Shown here: piece after piece, positions 1-9,563 of the stretch
How positions within the stretch are numbered: the stretch's first letter is position 1
Layout of the letters: the number at the start of each line of letters is the position of its first letter
Assembly (NCBI RefSeq): GCF_000242615.2
Contig: NZ_KI912268.1
Location: 1,478,000 to 1,541,999, forward strand
Direction: 5' to 3'
From: Holophaga foetida DSM 6591
GTDB taxonomy: Bacteria; Acidobacteriota; Holophagae; Holophagales; Holophagaceae
DNA length: 64,000 bases
Program-made: the position numbers and the translations under genes
Notes under the pieces: generated by a model
What the model was told of the DNA's origin: nothing
Databases searched by the model: none
What the model saw: only the letters and a program-made list of their open reading frames with translations

Positions 1-2
1 TG

Positions 3-1631
3 CAGCGAAGCCTGGAAACCACCAGCCTGTCACCCGAGAAGGTCCAGGGGGTCCGGGCGGCCCTGGGGTCCATTGCGTCCACCCGAAACCTCGTGCAGGA
101 GAAGAACGATGCGGCCACGGCCCGGAAGGCCTATTCCGAGAATATCAAGTGCCTCATCGACCTCGAGGCTGCGGCGGCCAACGCCCCCACCACCAAGGGC
201 ATCGGCAAGGTCTTCGTCTCCCTCACCATCCTGGAAACCGCCAAGGAATCCATGGGCCAGATGCGGGCCCTGCTGAGCAACATCCTGGCGGTGGACAAGC
301 CCCTGCCCGCGGAACAGCGCCGCCAACTTCTCTCGATCCAGGCCCTCGTGGATGGCAACCTGAACTCCAGGGCCCTAATCCTCAGCCCTGGAAGCCTCGC
401 CCTCATGAAGGAGAAGCGGTTGCAGCCCCACTGGGAGGCGGTGAATCAGCACTTCAACCAAGCCATCGACCAGGCGGCCGTGGGCCATTTCGGCATTGAC
501 CCCCAGGCCTTTTTTGCCCAAGCCACCACCAAGATCAATGACCTGAGAGAGGTGGAACTCCAAGAACTGGCCAACGCACGGGAACGGTCCGATGCCCTGC
601 TGAGCGAGACCACCAGGGGACTTTGGAGCACCCTGGCCATCCTGCTGGTCTCCCTAGCCGCCATTGCCATCCTCACCCGCATCCTCACCCGACAGATCAC
701 CCAACCCCTCGATGCCCTGGTCCAGGGGATGCACAACAGCGATCTGACCGCGACCCTCCAGGTGGATACTCAGGATGAGATCGGAGAGGCTGCCACCACC
801 TTCAATGCTTACAACGCCAAGTTCCGAGAGATATTCAAGGCCCTGGCAGCCCAGGCGGAACGGGTGGCGGCGGGCTCCATCCAGCTCTCCCAGGCTGCCA
901 CGGAAATGGCCGCCACGACCCACGAGATCAGTGAGGGTGCCGATCGCCAGGAACAGGCCACCGAGCAGCTGGCCTCTGCCATCACCGAACTCTCCGCCTC
1001 CATCGAAGAGGTCTCCACCAACGCCCGCACGACCCGCTCCATGGCGGAGGAAGGCGTGCAGACCGTGGGGTCCGGCGTCGAGGCGGGTGCCTCCGCCACC
1101 CAGGCAATGGAGGCCATCCATGCCGCAACCGGCAAGATGATCGCGGCAGTCAGGGTCATCCAGGATATTGCCCGTCAGACCAACCTGCTGAGCCTGAACG
1201 CCGCCATCGAGGCCGCCAAGGCGGGCACCCATGGGAAGGGCTTCGCGGTGGTGGCCGAGGAGGTGCGCAAGCTGGCCGAGCGTTCGGGCCTCGCAGCCCG
1301 GGAGATCAGTGCCCTCATCGATCAGAGCAATCTGGCGGTCCAGGAGGGGCAGACCCGGGTGGCCGCCTCAGTGGAGGTCCTGGAGACCATCCGGAGACAG
1401 ATCGAAAAGCTGGCGGACATCTCCACAGAAATCGGGACCGCCTCCGAGCAGCAGGCCGTCACCAGCGGCGAGTCCGCCCGCCAGGTGGAAAGAACAGCCA
1501 TGGAAGCCACCCAGAACGCCTCGGCGGCGACCCAGATGGCGGCCTCCACCCGGGATATCCGCAGCACCGCCGAAGAGTTGGCCCAGATCTCCGACCAGTT
1601 GCTCCAGGGCGTGGCACAGTTCAAGGTTTAG
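3..1631 (+). CDS. Methyl-accepting chemotaxis protein, 5' end outside window
   Basis: Chemoreceptor that would signal to CheA/CheW from the inner membrane. The reading frame is open from base 3 with no convincing start, so the N-terminus lies upstream. What is present: the end of a helical sensor region, a membrane segment around bases 600-690 ([19 protein letters not shown]), a HAMP region just after it ([11 protein letters not shown]), and a long helical signalling domain whose tip ([20 protein letters not shown] at about 1166-1225, followed by [18 protein letters not shown]) is the diagnostic MCP hairpin. No CheR-tethering pentapeptide is seen at the C-terminus. The ligand cannot be inferred. 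It converges with the next gene, the stops overlapping by 4 bases. Confidence 0.95.
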   Translation, partial: QRSLETTSLSPEKVQGVRAALGSIASTRNLVQEKNDAATARKAYSENIKCLIDLEAAAANAPTTKGIGKVFVSLTILETAKESMGQMRALLSNILAVDKPLPAEQRRQLLSIQALVDGNLNSRALILSPGSLALMKEKRLQPHWEAVNQHFNQAIDQAAVGHFGIDPQAFFAQATTKINDLREVELQELANARERSDALLSETTRGLWSTLAILLVSLAAIAILTRILTRQITQPLDALVQGMHNSDLTATLQVDTQDEIGEAATTFNAYNAKFREIFKALAAQAERVAAGSIQLSQAATEMAATTHEISEGADRQEQATEQLASAITELSASIEEVSTNARTTRSMAEEGVQTVGSGVEAGASATQAMEAIHAATGKMIAAVRVIQDIARQTNLLSLNAAIEAAKAGTHGKGFAVVAEEVRKLAERSGLAAREISALIDQSNLAVQEGQTRVAASVEVLETIRRQIEKLADISTEIGTASEQQAVTSGESARQVERTAMEATQNASAATQMAASTRDIRSTAEELAQISDQLLQGVAQFKV

Positions 1632-2866
1632 ATCACAATCCTTTCCTCCACCAGATCCTTCTCCCGGAAGCGGCTCCCCCGCAGGGGCCGGCAGTCGTGG
1701 GTCCGATAGGCTCCGTCCAGCACCAGCTCCGCCAGGCACACTCCCGCCGCCGGACTTTCCATGGCGCCATGCCCGCTGTAGCCCACCTGGAGCAGCAGCC
1801 CGGCATGGGCATCGTGCCAGCCCAGGATCGCGTTATGGTCGGCGGTGCAGGTGTCGTACAACCCGGCCCACCCGCTCTTCAGACGGCAGGAGGCCACCGC
1901 CGGAATGCGCTCCTGGAGCACCAGGTTGATCTCCTCCAGGTAATAGTCTGGCTCGAAGGTGGTTTCCAGGCTGTCCGGCGCGTCCTTGCGGGCCTTGCCG
2001 AGGATCAGGTTGTCCCCCTCGGCCTTGAAGTAGATCCCCTGGTCGACGATGGTGAGGGGGATATCCCTCCAGCGCGGGTCCTGCCCCGGCAAGTCCGTCA
2101 CGAAAAGCATGCGTTTCTGGCTGATCACCGGCATGAGCTCCTCCGGTGGGCACCCGGAGGCCTGCAGCAGCGCGTTGGTCCAGGGCCCGGTGCAGAGGGC
2201 CACCTGCCCGGCCTCGACGGTCTCTTCCCCCGAAGGGCCCTTGAGGCGCAAACCGGTGACTGCGCCATCCTTGCCAAACAGGAGGGATAGCACCTCGATC
2301 CCAAAACCCAGTTCAGGCCGGACCGGGAAGCGGTCCTGGGCCCGCAGGAAATAGCCCTGGGCCGCCTGGGAGGGGTCGAAACTGCCGCAGTCCGGCCCGA
2401 AGACCCCACCCACGATGGGTTCCAGTCCCAGGAATTCCCGGACCTCCTCATCCACCTCCCCTATCCCGCAGCGCAGACCGGGAACCCGATCCTCGATCTC
2501 CCCGGGACTCAGCAACTCAAAGCGCACACCGTTCTCGCGCCAGATCTCCGCCGCCAGGGGCACCCTGGCCCAGGCCTCGGGGCCGTGGGTGAAGAGGTAT
2601 CCGCTGGGGCGGAAGCCGATGGGAACCCCCATTTCCTCGGCGAAGTGCGCCAGGATTTTTGCGCTGTGGGTGCAGAGCCGCTGATTGATGGGGGTGGTCC
2701 AGAGGTTGCGGAAGCCCCCGGCACTCAGCCCCGTGGCCCCCATGGCCACCGCTGCGCCCCGGTCCACCACCAGGAGGCGGCCCCGGAACCCTTGCGCCAG
2801 CAGGTTGTATACAAGGGATCCGCCTCCGATCCCGGCCCCCACCACCACCAGGTCAAAGCGCCGCAT
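1628..2866 (-). CDS. FAD-dependent oxidoreductase of the DAO (glycine/D-amino-acid oxidase) family
   Basis: A 412-residue flavoenzyme. The N-terminal [15 protein letters not shown] is the Rossmann GxGxxG dinucleotide site (Gly10, Gly12, Gly15). The C-terminal part ([18 protein letters not shown], then [16 protein letters not shown]) matches the FAD-contacting C-terminal block of DAO-family oxidases. I placed the start at base 2866 because GGGAGGT sits just upstream; an upstream in-frame ATG would add 21 residues without a better site. The substrate is unknown; an amine, amino acid or 2-hydroxy acid are family possibilities. It is divergent from the aldehyde dehydrogenase 101 bases away, which could use an aldehyde from such an oxidation (inference). 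Confidence 0.85.
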   Translation of the reverse strand: MRRFDLVVVGAGIGGGSLVYNLLAQGFRGRLLVVDRGAAVAMGATGLSAGGFRNLWTTPINQRLCTHSAKILAHFAEEMGVPIGFRPSGYLFTHGPEAWARVPLAAEIWRENGVRFELLSPGEIEDRVPGLRCGIGEVDEEVREFLGLEPIVGGVFGPDCGSFDPSQAAQGYFLRAQDRFPVRPELGFGIEVLSLLFGKDGAVTGLRLKGPSGEETVEAGQVALCTGPWTNALLQASGCPPEELMPVISQKRMLFVTDLPGQDPRWRDIPLTIVDQGIYFKAEGDNLILGKARKDAPDSLETTFEPDYYLEEINLVLQERIPAVASCRLKSGWAGLYDTCTADHNAILGWHDAHAGLLLQVGYSGHGAMESPAAGVCLAELVLDGAYRTHDCRPLRGSRFREKDLVEERIVI

Positions 2867-2967
2867 TCCCGACCTCCCCCTCCAATGTGGGGCGAACAAG
2901 ACGGGTGTGAACCGGGATTTTTCTTCCAAACACAGCTATTCTGGGCAGACGCACTCCGGGAGCCTGC

Positions 2968-4581
2968 ATGTACGTGAAGCCCAACGTCCCGAAAATGGCC
3001 CATGTGGGCAAATCCGTCATCGGGTTCAACTGGATCGCCGGACGCGAACTCGAGGGCGACCTGCCCTCCTTCGACGCCCGTTCCTCCGCCGATCGCCGCG
3101 ACATCGTCGGAATTTTCCCCGAGTGCAGTGAGCGGGATATCGCCAAGGCCGCCAAGGCGGCAGCGGAAGCCTTCAAGACCTGGAAGGACGTCCCGGCCCC
3201 CGTGCGCGGAGCCTACATCCAGCGCATCGGTGAGGTTTTGAGCGCCCAGAAGGAGAAGCTGGCCCGGGTCATCGTGCGCGAGGTCGGCAAGCCCATGCGG
3301 GAGGCCCTGGGCGAGGTCCAGGAGGCCATCGACACCTGCCACTACTTCCACAGCGAAGGACGGCGGCTCCACGGCCAGACCATCCCCTCCGAGATGCCGG
3401 ACAAGTCCCTCAGCACCTATCGGCGTCCCCTGGGCGTGGTGGGCGTCCTGGCCTCCAGCAACTTCCCCCTGGCGGTGCCCAGCTGGAAGATCATTCCCGC
3501 CATCCTCTGCGGCAATACCGTCGTGTGGAAGCCCTCGGAGAAGGCCCCCACCATCGCCTACCTCTTCGTCCGGGCCATGATGGATGCCGGCCTACCTCCG
3601 GGCGTGGTCAACACGGTCAACGGCAAGGGCCATGCGGCCTGCGGCAAGCACTTCCTGGCGGCCATCGACAAGGGCTTCTTCCAGAAGTTCAGCTTCACCG
3701 GGTCCACGGCCCTCGGACGGACCGTCGCCGAAGCCTGCGGCCGCAACCTCATCAGCCCCAGCCTCGAGTTGGGGGGCAAGAACCCCATGATCGTGATGCC
3801 GGACGCCGATCTGGACCTGGCCCTGGATGGCGCCCTCACCAGCGCCTTCGCCACCGCGGGACAGCGCTGCACCTCCCTGGGCAACCTGATCCTCCACAAG
3901 GACATCGCCGAGACCTTCAAGGCCCGCTTCCTGGAGGCCGTGGCCAAGATCACGGTCGGCAATCCTACCGGCCACCCGGAGGTCTTCTACGGCCCCATGA
4001 TCAATCCCCGCTTCGCCAAGCGTTTCGAGGAGCACTGGGAGCTTGGGCGCCAGGACGGCGCCACCCTCCTCACTGGCGGCGCCCACTGGACTGAAGACAA
4101 CCGGGATGACCGGGTCCTGGGCGAAATCGGCCACGGCGCCTACATGCAGCCCTGCGTCTGGGATGGCGTCACTCCCGAGATGGCGATCTTCCAGCAGGAG
4201 ACCTTCGGTCCCACGGTGAACATCTGCACGGTGGACGACTTCGACCAGGCCATGGCCTACGCCAACGGCACGCCTTACGGCCTCTCCAGCGCCCTCTATA
4301 CCGAGAATCGCCAGTGCATCGAGCGCTTCAAGCGGGAGATCCAGGCGGGCATGTCCTCCATCAACAACTCGACCATCGGCGCCGAAGCCCACATGCCCTT
4401 CGGAGGCACGGGGTGGAGCGGCAACAACAGCCGGGAGGGCGGCCTCTGGGTCCTGGAACACTACACCCGCTGGCACGCCGTCAACGAGGACCTCTCGGGC
4501 AAGCTCCAGCTGGCCCAGATCGACACCGACTACCGGGGCAAGGCCAAGTATGACGTCACGGACTGGGCTTCCCTGGGATGA
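2968..4581 (+). CDS. NAD(P)-dependent aldehyde dehydrogenase
   Basis: Cytosolic enzyme of the aldehyde dehydrogenase superfamily, 537 residues. Catalytic Glu267 (LELGGKNP) and Cys301 (TAGQRCTS) are present with the usual 34-residue spacing, and the cofactor-binding region GVLASSNFPLAVPSWK is intact. The start at 2968 has GGGAG upstream. The C-terminus carries an extra tail after the typical end (DLSGKLQLAQIDTDYRGK). The motifs resemble the semialdehyde dehydrogenase branch (ALDH7-like), but substrate cannot be fixed from sequence. The stop overlaps the start of the following glycosyltransferase (ATGA), so the polysaccharide genes may be translated from the same message. Confidence 0.9.
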   Translation: MYVKPNVPKMAHVGKSVIGFNWIAGRELEGDLPSFDARSSADRRDIVGIFPECSERDIAKAAKAAAEAFKTWKDVPAPVRGAYIQRIGEVLSAQKEKLARVIVREVGKPMREALGEVQEAIDTCHYFHSEGRRLHGQTIPSEMPDKSLSTYRRPLGVVGVLASSNFPLAVPSWKIIPAILCGNTVVWKPSEKAPTIAYLFVRAMMDAGLPPGVVNTVNGKGHAACGKHFLAAIDKGFFQKFSFTGSTALGRTVAEACGRNLISPSLELGGKNPMIVMPDADLDLALDGALTSAFATAGQRCTSLGNLILHKDIAETFKARFLEAVAKITVGNPTGHPEVFYGPMINPRFAKRFEEHWELGRQDGATLLTGGAHWTEDNRDDRVLGEIGHGAYMQPCVWDGVTPEMAIFQQETFGPTVNICTVDDFDQAMAYANGTPYGLSSALYTENRQCIERFKREIQAGMSSINNSTIGAEAHMPFGGTGWSGNNSREGGLWVLEHYTRWHAVNEDLSGKLQLAQIDTDYRGKAKYDVTDWASLG

Positions 4582-5345
4582 GCGTCACCGCCATCCTGAT
4601 CGTCAAGAATGAGGCCAAGCATCTGGCTGCCTGCCTGGAGACCGTGAAGGGCTGGGTGGACGAAATCGTGGTCTACGATTCGGGCAGCACGGATGCCACC
4701 GAGGAAATTGCCGCCTCCTTCGGCGCCCGCTTCATCCGGGACCCCGACTGGCAGGGCTTCGGCAAGCAGCGCCAAAAAGCTCAGACCCATGTAAAAACGG
4801 GCTGGTGCCTGTGGCTGGACGCCGACGAAAGGATCACGCCGGAGCTGAAGGCCAGCATCCAGGCGGCGCTGGCGAGTCCCGCCCCCGATACCGTCTATGC
4901 CCTCCCCAGGCTCACCTGGGCCTATGGTCGCTTCATCAGGCACTGTGGCTGGTACCCCGACCATTGCCTGCGGCTCTACCCCACCGCCTATACCACCTTC
5001 AACGCCGCGCTGGTCCACGAGAACCTGGAACGGGTACCTGGTATGAAAGTCCAGCCCCTGAAGGGCGACCTCCTCCACTTTTCCTATGACACCCTCGAAC
5101 ACCACCTCACCAAGGCCGCCAAGTATGCCTCGGCTTGGGCGGAAGAGCGGGCACGCAAGGGCAAGCGGGGCAGCCTATCCCAGGCCCTCCTTCACGGCAG
5201 CTTCCGTTTCCTGCGGATGTACGTCCTGCGGGCTGGATTTATGGATGGCAAGGCCGGGCTGGTGTTGTCCATCCTGGGCGGGCACGCAGTCTTCATAAAA
5301 TACGTGAGCCTCTGGATGTATGACCAGCCCAAGAGGCCAGACTGA
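4578..5345 (+). CDS. Family 2 glycosyltransferase, WaaE/KdtX-like
   Basis: A 255-residue GT-A glycosyltransferase. The start MSVTAILIVKNEAKHLAACL, then IVVYDSGSTDATEEIA and WCLWLDADERI (the DxD-type metal site), is typical of LPS inner-core beta-glucosyltransferases of the WaaE/KdtX type. The C-terminal hydrophobic stretch suggests peripheral membrane association. It starts inside the stop of the aldehyde dehydrogenase gene and is followed 23 bases later by a family 4 glycosyltransferase, so it heads the glycosyltransferase run. A role in LPS core or a related surface glycan is inferred. Confidence 0.88.
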   Translation: MSVTAILIVKNEAKHLAACLETVKGWVDEIVVYDSGSTDATEEIAASFGARFIRDPDWQGFGKQRQKAQTHVKTGWCLWLDADERITPELKASIQAALASPAPDTVYALPRLTWAYGRFIRHCGWYPDHCLRLYPTAYTTFNAALVHENLERVPGMKVQPLKGDLLHFSYDTLEHHLTKAAKYASAWAEERARKGKRGSLSQALLHGSFRFLRMYVLRAGFMDGKAGLVLSILGGHAVFIKYVSLWMYDQPKRPD

Positions 5346-5368
5346 GGGTCAGTCCACGCAGGAGTTCC

Positions 5369-6406
5369 ATGTACCTTTGTCACATCAATCTGGCGAAAGG
5401 CTTCTCGGGTGGGGAGCAGCAGACCCTTAACCTCATTGCGGAACTCGCCACACGGGGACTTAGGCAGATTCTGGTCTGCCGTGAGGGGGGGGAAGTGGAA
5501 CGTCGCGCCCGGGAAAAGGGGATCCCCTGCCACCCAGTGTCCCACTTCCTGTTCGGCCACCTCAGGGGTCTGGGAACGGACCTGCTCCACGGCCACTGCG
5601 GCAAGAGCATCTACTGGGCCGCCCTGGAACACCAGTTCCGCGGCACCCCCTACCTCGTCACACGACGGGTGGATAACCCTTTGAGCCATGGTGTTCTCAC
5701 CCGCCGGGCCTACCGGGATGCCGCCCGGGTGGTCTGCCTTAGCCGGGCCATCGAGAGCAGCGTCCAGGCATGCGTGGGCCCGGTGCCCACCGGGATCATC
5801 CCCAGCACTTATTCAGGATTCCAGATCGATCCTGCGGAGGTCGCCAGGCTGCGGCAGGCATGGTCCGGGCGCTTCCTGGTGGGCCAGATCGGCAATCTCC
5901 TTGCGCACAAGGGCCATGACGTCACCTTCGAAGCCGCCAGCCGCCTGGCTGGAACCCACCCCCACCTCCATTTCCTGATCCTGGGAGATGGCCCCCGACG
6001 CCAGGAATTGGAACAAGCCGCTTCGGCACTCCCCAACGTGACGCTGCTGGGACACCGGAAGGACATCGGCAACTACCTCGCCATCCTGGACCTCTTCGTC
6101 TTTCCATCCCTCTCGGAGGGGCTGGGGTCCAGCATCCTGGAAGCCATGCAGGCGGAAATCCCGGTCATCGCCAGCGAGGCCGGGGGCATTCCGGACCTCA
6201 TCGATCATAAGCGCACCGGGATCCTGATCCCCCCCGGAGATGCTGAGGCCCTCACCGGGGCCATTTCGCGACTGGAAGGAAACCCTGACCTCAGGACCGC
6301 CCTCGCGGGGGAAGCGACCAGACAACTCGAGAAGTTTTCACCCTCTTCCGTTGCGGATCGCTATCTGGCGACCTACACAGCGCTGATCAGCCCATCAATC
6401 CATTGA
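5369..6406 (+). CDS. Family 4 (GT-B) glycosyltransferase
   Basis: A 345-residue GT-B enzyme. The N-terminal domain begins YLCHINLAKGFSGGEQQTLNL, the pattern of a retaining family 4 transferase (glycine-rich acceptor loop). The C-terminal domain has the EX7E-type donor site: FPSLSEGLGSSILEAMQAEIPVIASEAGGIPDLI. AGGAG lies just before the ATG. It sits between two family 2 transferases in one direction, so it likely adds one sugar of the same glycan. Donor and acceptor are unknown. Confidence 0.9.
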   Translation: MYLCHINLAKGFSGGEQQTLNLIAELATRGLRQILVCREGGEVERRAREKGIPCHPVSHFLFGHLRGLGTDLLHGHCGKSIYWAALEHQFRGTPYLVTRRVDNPLSHGVLTRRAYRDAARVVCLSRAIESSVQACVGPVPTGIIPSTYSGFQIDPAEVARLRQAWSGRFLVGQIGNLLAHKGHDVTFEAASRLAGTHPHLHFLILGDGPRRQELEQAASALPNVTLLGHRKDIGNYLAILDLFVFPSLSEGLGSSILEAMQAEIPVIASEAGGIPDLIDHKRTGILIPPGDAEALTGAISRLEGNPDLRTALAGEATRQLEKFSPSSVADRYLATYTALISPSIH

Positions 6407-6426
6407 TTTTTTCCCCGGGAGTCACG

Positions 6427-7326
6427 TTGAATAGGGATGTCGCGTTCATCGTCGTAAATTACAACACCTGCGGCCTGACGGAAGCCATCATCCAGTTCTT
6501 CCGGACCGTCGACCTTCCCTTCAGCCACGGCCTCGTAGTTGTCGACAATGCCTCCACAGACGGGTCGCAGGCCATGCTGGAGCAGGCCCAGGGTGATCAG
6601 GTCCTCTATATCCAGACCCATCAGAACCTGGGGTACGGTCGAGGCATGAACCGCGGACTGGAAGCCGTTTCAAGCCGTTATGCCTGCATCATGAACACCG
6701 ATCTGATCCTGAACCGGGAAGCACTGGTCGCACTCTGGGAGTTCTTTGAAGGGAATCCGGAAGCCGGGGTCGCCACGCCGGTCATCCGGTGGAAGGACGG
6801 TCGGATGCAGGGTTTTCTGACCCTGCCAGGCCTCTGCTTTGAGTATCTTCAAACCCTTGGCGGGATCAACGCCAGGCGATGGAAGAAAAAGGTTAAGACA
6901 GCCACCGGGCCGCTCCGGGTTCCTGGCACCCAGGGAGCCTTCTTCATGATCCGCCGGGCCATGTTCCCCGAGCGCCTATTCGACGAGGATTTCTTCTTCT
7001 ATTACGAAGACACCGAGCTGGCACACCGGTATTGGCGGCAGGGAATTCCGTGCTTTGCCCTTCCCAGTGTTTCGATCATCCACCTGGGAGGCCAATCCAC
7101 ATCCGCAGAAGGAGGCAAGCTGTTCCAGGCAAGCCGCAGACTCTACATCGACAAGTGCTACGGGCCTCCCCACACCACCTGGCTTGCCGGGATCGACCGC
7201 ATCAGGATTCGGTACAAGCACTATAAATACGCTTTTCTGAACAGCATTATCAAAAGTGAAAAGATCAGGGCCAAATACGAATACTACGGAAGATTGGCAA
7301 GGCCCCAAGACCGGATTGAATCTTGA
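6427..7326 (+). CDS. Family 2 glycosyltransferase, rhamnosyltransferase-like
   Basis: A 299-residue GT-A enzyme. NRDVAFIVVNYNTCGLTEAI, VVVDNASTDGS, NLGYGRGMNRGLE and the DxD-like MNTDLIL fit the WbbL-type rhamnosyltransferase group, as does FFFYYEDTELAHRYWRQG. I chose the TTG start at 6427 because GGGAG lies 5 bases upstream; an in-frame TTG at 6403 overlaps the previous stop but has no ribosome-binding site. Rhamnose as donor is supported only by the neighbouring dTDP-rhamnose genes. Confidence 0.88.
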   Translation: MNRDVAFIVVNYNTCGLTEAIIQFFRTVDLPFSHGLVVVDNASTDGSQAMLEQAQGDQVLYIQTHQNLGYGRGMNRGLEAVSSRYACIMNTDLILNREALVALWEFFEGNPEAGVATPVIRWKDGRMQGFLTLPGLCFEYLQTLGGINARRWKKKVKTATGPLRVPGTQGAFFMIRRAMFPERLFDEDFFFYYEDTELAHRYWRQGIPCFALPSVSIIHLGGQSTSAEGGKLFQASRRLYIDKCYGPPHTTWLAGIDRIRIRYKHYKYAFLNSIIKSEKIRAKYEYYGRLARPQDRIES

Positions 7327-7466
7327 TTTCGCGATACAGGGCTTGGCCGGAGCCTCCGTCGCCCCCCCGGCGGGCAGCCCCACCCAAACCATTCAAGCCT
7401 TGATTTTACGCATCGCACACTCCATGGTTGGTGATAGCGTTTCCGATTTTTACCAAGGAGCTCCCA

Positions 7467-8195
7467 ATGAAGGGTGTTGTTCTCGCAGGAGGCACGGGTT
7501 CCCGTCTCTACCCCCTAACCAAGGTGACGAACAAACATCTCCTTCCCGTCGGCCCGGTCCCCATGATCTGGCACCCGGTCTGGAAGCTCAAAGAGGCTGG
7601 CATCGAGGAGATCCTGATCGTCACCGGGACGGAGCACATGGGGGATGTGGTAGGCCTCCTGGGCAGCGGGAAGGACTTCGGCTGCCGCTTCACCTACAAG
7701 GTCCAGGACGAGGCCGGGGGCATTGCCCAGGCCCTGGGACTGGCCGAGAACTTCGCAGGGAGCTGCTCCATCTGCGTGATCCTGGGGGACAACATCTTTC
7801 AGGATGACCTCAAGGCCGATGTCCGGGCTTTCGAGGCCCGGGGCAAGGGCGCACGGATCCTCCTCAAGGCGGTCCACGATCCCCAGCGGTACGGGGTTGC
7901 AGAGCTGGACGGGGACCGCGTGCTATCCATCGAGGAGAAGCCAAGGACCCCCAAATCCGATCTGGCCGTCACAGGGATCTATTTCTACGATGCGGAAGTC
8001 TTCAGCATCATCCGCACCGTCAAACCCTCGGGACGTGGCGAGATGGAGATCACGGACGTCAACAACGCCTACATTTCCCGGGGGCAGATGAGCTTCGGAA
8101 CCTTCAAGGGCTGGTGGACAGATGCGGGGACCTTCCCAAGCTTGGCGGTCGCCAACGAGTTGGCCAGCGGCGAGCCGGCCCCCTTTTCCAAGTAG
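7467..8195 (+). CDS. rmlA: Glucose-1-phosphate thymidylyltransferase (short form)
   Basis: Makes dTDP-glucose from dTTP and glucose 1-phosphate, the first step to dTDP-rhamnose. The nucleotide-binding signature GGTGSRLYPLTK, the ILGDNIF metal site and the WTDAGT loop are all visible. At 242 residues it is about 50 shorter than classic RmlA and lacks the C-terminal helices of the allosteric site, so feedback control by dTDP-rhamnose may differ (inference). The start at 7467 follows AAGGAG; an upstream in-frame codon at 7428 is less good. A 140-base gap upstream makes this a likely start of its own transcription unit, rmlACDB. Confidence 0.92.
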   Translation: MKGVVLAGGTGSRLYPLTKVTNKHLLPVGPVPMIWHPVWKLKEAGIEEILIVTGTEHMGDVVGLLGSGKDFGCRFTYKVQDEAGGIAQALGLAENFAGSCSICVILGDNIFQDDLKADVRAFEARGKGARILLKAVHDPQRYGVAELDGDRVLSIEEKPRTPKSDLAVTGIYFYDAEVFSIIRTVKPSGRGEMEITDVNNAYISRGQMSFGTFKGWWTDAGTFPSLAVANELASGEPAPFSK

Positions 8196-8211
8196 CTGAA
8201 GGGAGATTCGA

Positions 8212-8712
8212 GTGGTTATCAGGAAAGGCAGTATCGATGGCGTCGTGGTTGCGCCGATTCGCAAGTTCACTGACGAGCGGGGCTGGCTGGCGGAACTCTT
8301 CCGGCACGATGAAGTGGCTCCGGAATTCCATCCCGCCATGGCCTACATCAGCGTGACCCTTCCAGGAGTTCTGCGGGGTCCCCACGAACATGTGGACCAG
8401 GCAGACCTTTTCGCCTGGGTGGGGCCCGGTGACTTCAAGGTGACCCTCTGGGACAACCGTCCGACGAGCCCCACCTACCTCAACCGGATGGAGCTGGTCA
8501 TGGGCATCAACAACCCGGGATCGATCATCGTCCCCAAGGGGGTCGTTCATTGCTATCGCTGCATCAGCTCCGAAGCAGGCTGGGTCTTTAACGCCCCCAA
8601 TCAGCTTTTCGCAGGGGAGGGCAAGAAATCCCAGGTGGATGAGATCCGCCATGAGGCGGATCCCGACAATATCTTCGTGAAGGACGAACGCTCCCGCCGG
8701 GTGCACGTCTGA
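8212..8712 (+). CDS. rmlC: dTDP-4-dehydrorhamnose 3,5-epimerase
   Basis: Cupin-type epimerase acting on dTDP-4-keto-6-deoxyglucose. The 166-residue protein has the expected opening (IDGVVVAPIRKFTDERGWLAELFR) and the LRGPHEHVDQADLF block. The latter is a variant of the usual RGxHxQ active-site segment, seen in the shorter RmlC-like branch. GTG start with GAAGGGAG upstream. It lies between rmlA and rmlD and overlaps rmlD by one base, so the assignment is firm by context. Confidence 0.9.
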   Translation: MVIRKGSIDGVVVAPIRKFTDERGWLAELFRHDEVAPEFHPAMAYISVTLPGVLRGPHEHVDQADLFAWVGPGDFKVTLWDNRPTSPTYLNRMELVMGINNPGSIIVPKGVVHCYRCISSEAGWVFNAPNQLFAGEGKKSQVDEIRHEADPDNIFVKDERSRRVHV

Positions 8713-9542
8713 TGCGGGTCCTGATCGCGGGAGGCGCCGGTCAGCTGGCCCGAGCCATCCGGGAGACATGGATTGACCACGAACTGATCGTCCCGGCAGA
8801 GGCCAGCTTCGATCTGGGTAACCCCGAGTCCGTTCGCTCCGCCATCCTCGAAGCCAGACCCCAGGTGGTTCTCAACGCTGCCGCCTTCACCCAGGTGGAC
8901 CGCTGCGAAAGCGAGGTCGAACGGGCGATGCGGATCAACGGAGAGGCCGTGCGATGGATGGCAGAAGCCGCCGATGAGACAGGAGCCCTGCTTGTCCAGA
9001 TCAGCACAGACTACGTATTCGATGGCACCGCCACCCGGCCCTACCGGGAAACGGACCCCACCAATCCGCAGTCCGTCTATGGCAGATCCAAGCTCCTGGG
9101 CGAGCATAGTGCCGCCCTCGCCAGAGAGCACCTCATCGTCCGCACAGCTTGGCTCTATGACGCCTGGGGGAAGAACTTCTACCTCACCATGCGCAACGCC
9201 GCGGCCCAGGGCCGCCAACTCAAGGTCGTGGACGACCAGCGTGGAACCCCCACCACCTGCCGCGCCCTGGCCCGACAGCTCCAGGTAGCCGCTCAGGAAG
9301 GCTGGCGAGGCCTGGTGCATGGCACCTGCGGAGGGGAGACAAGCTGGCACGGCTTCGCCACGGAGATCTTCCGCCAGACAGGCATCCAGGCCGACTTGAG
9401 CCCCTGCCCCACTGCCGATTACCCCACACCCGCGACTCGACCGACTTATTCCGTCCTGGACGGTGCTCACCGCTGCGAATTGGGAACCGACCTCATGCCG
9501 GATTGGCGGGAAGCCCTTGGGGAAGTCATCGGGATAGGATAA
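8712..9542 (+). CDS. rmlD: dTDP-4-dehydrorhamnose reductase
   Basis: NAD(P)H-dependent reductase giving dTDP-L-rhamnose. The 276-residue protein starts RVLIAGGAGQLARAI, a slightly altered GxxGxxG site, and has the short-chain dehydrogenase YGRSKLLGE (YxxxK) catalytic pair and the STDYVFDG motif typical of RmlD. The start overlaps the rmlC stop by one base (TGATG), indicating translational coupling. Confidence 0.94.
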   Translation: MRVLIAGGAGQLARAIRETWIDHELIVPAEASFDLGNPESVRSAILEARPQVVLNAAAFTQVDRCESEVERAMRINGEAVRWMAEAADETGALLVQISTDYVFDGTATRPYRETDPTNPQSVYGRSKLLGEHSAALAREHLIVRTAWLYDAWGKNFYLTMRNAAAQGRQLKVVDDQRGTPTTCRALARQLQVAAQEGWRGLVHGTCGGETSWHGFATEIFRQTGIQADLSPCPTADYPTPATRPTYSVLDGAHRCELGTDLMPDWREALGEVIGIG

Positions 9543-9563
9543 TTTAGACAGCAAGGCAGACTT

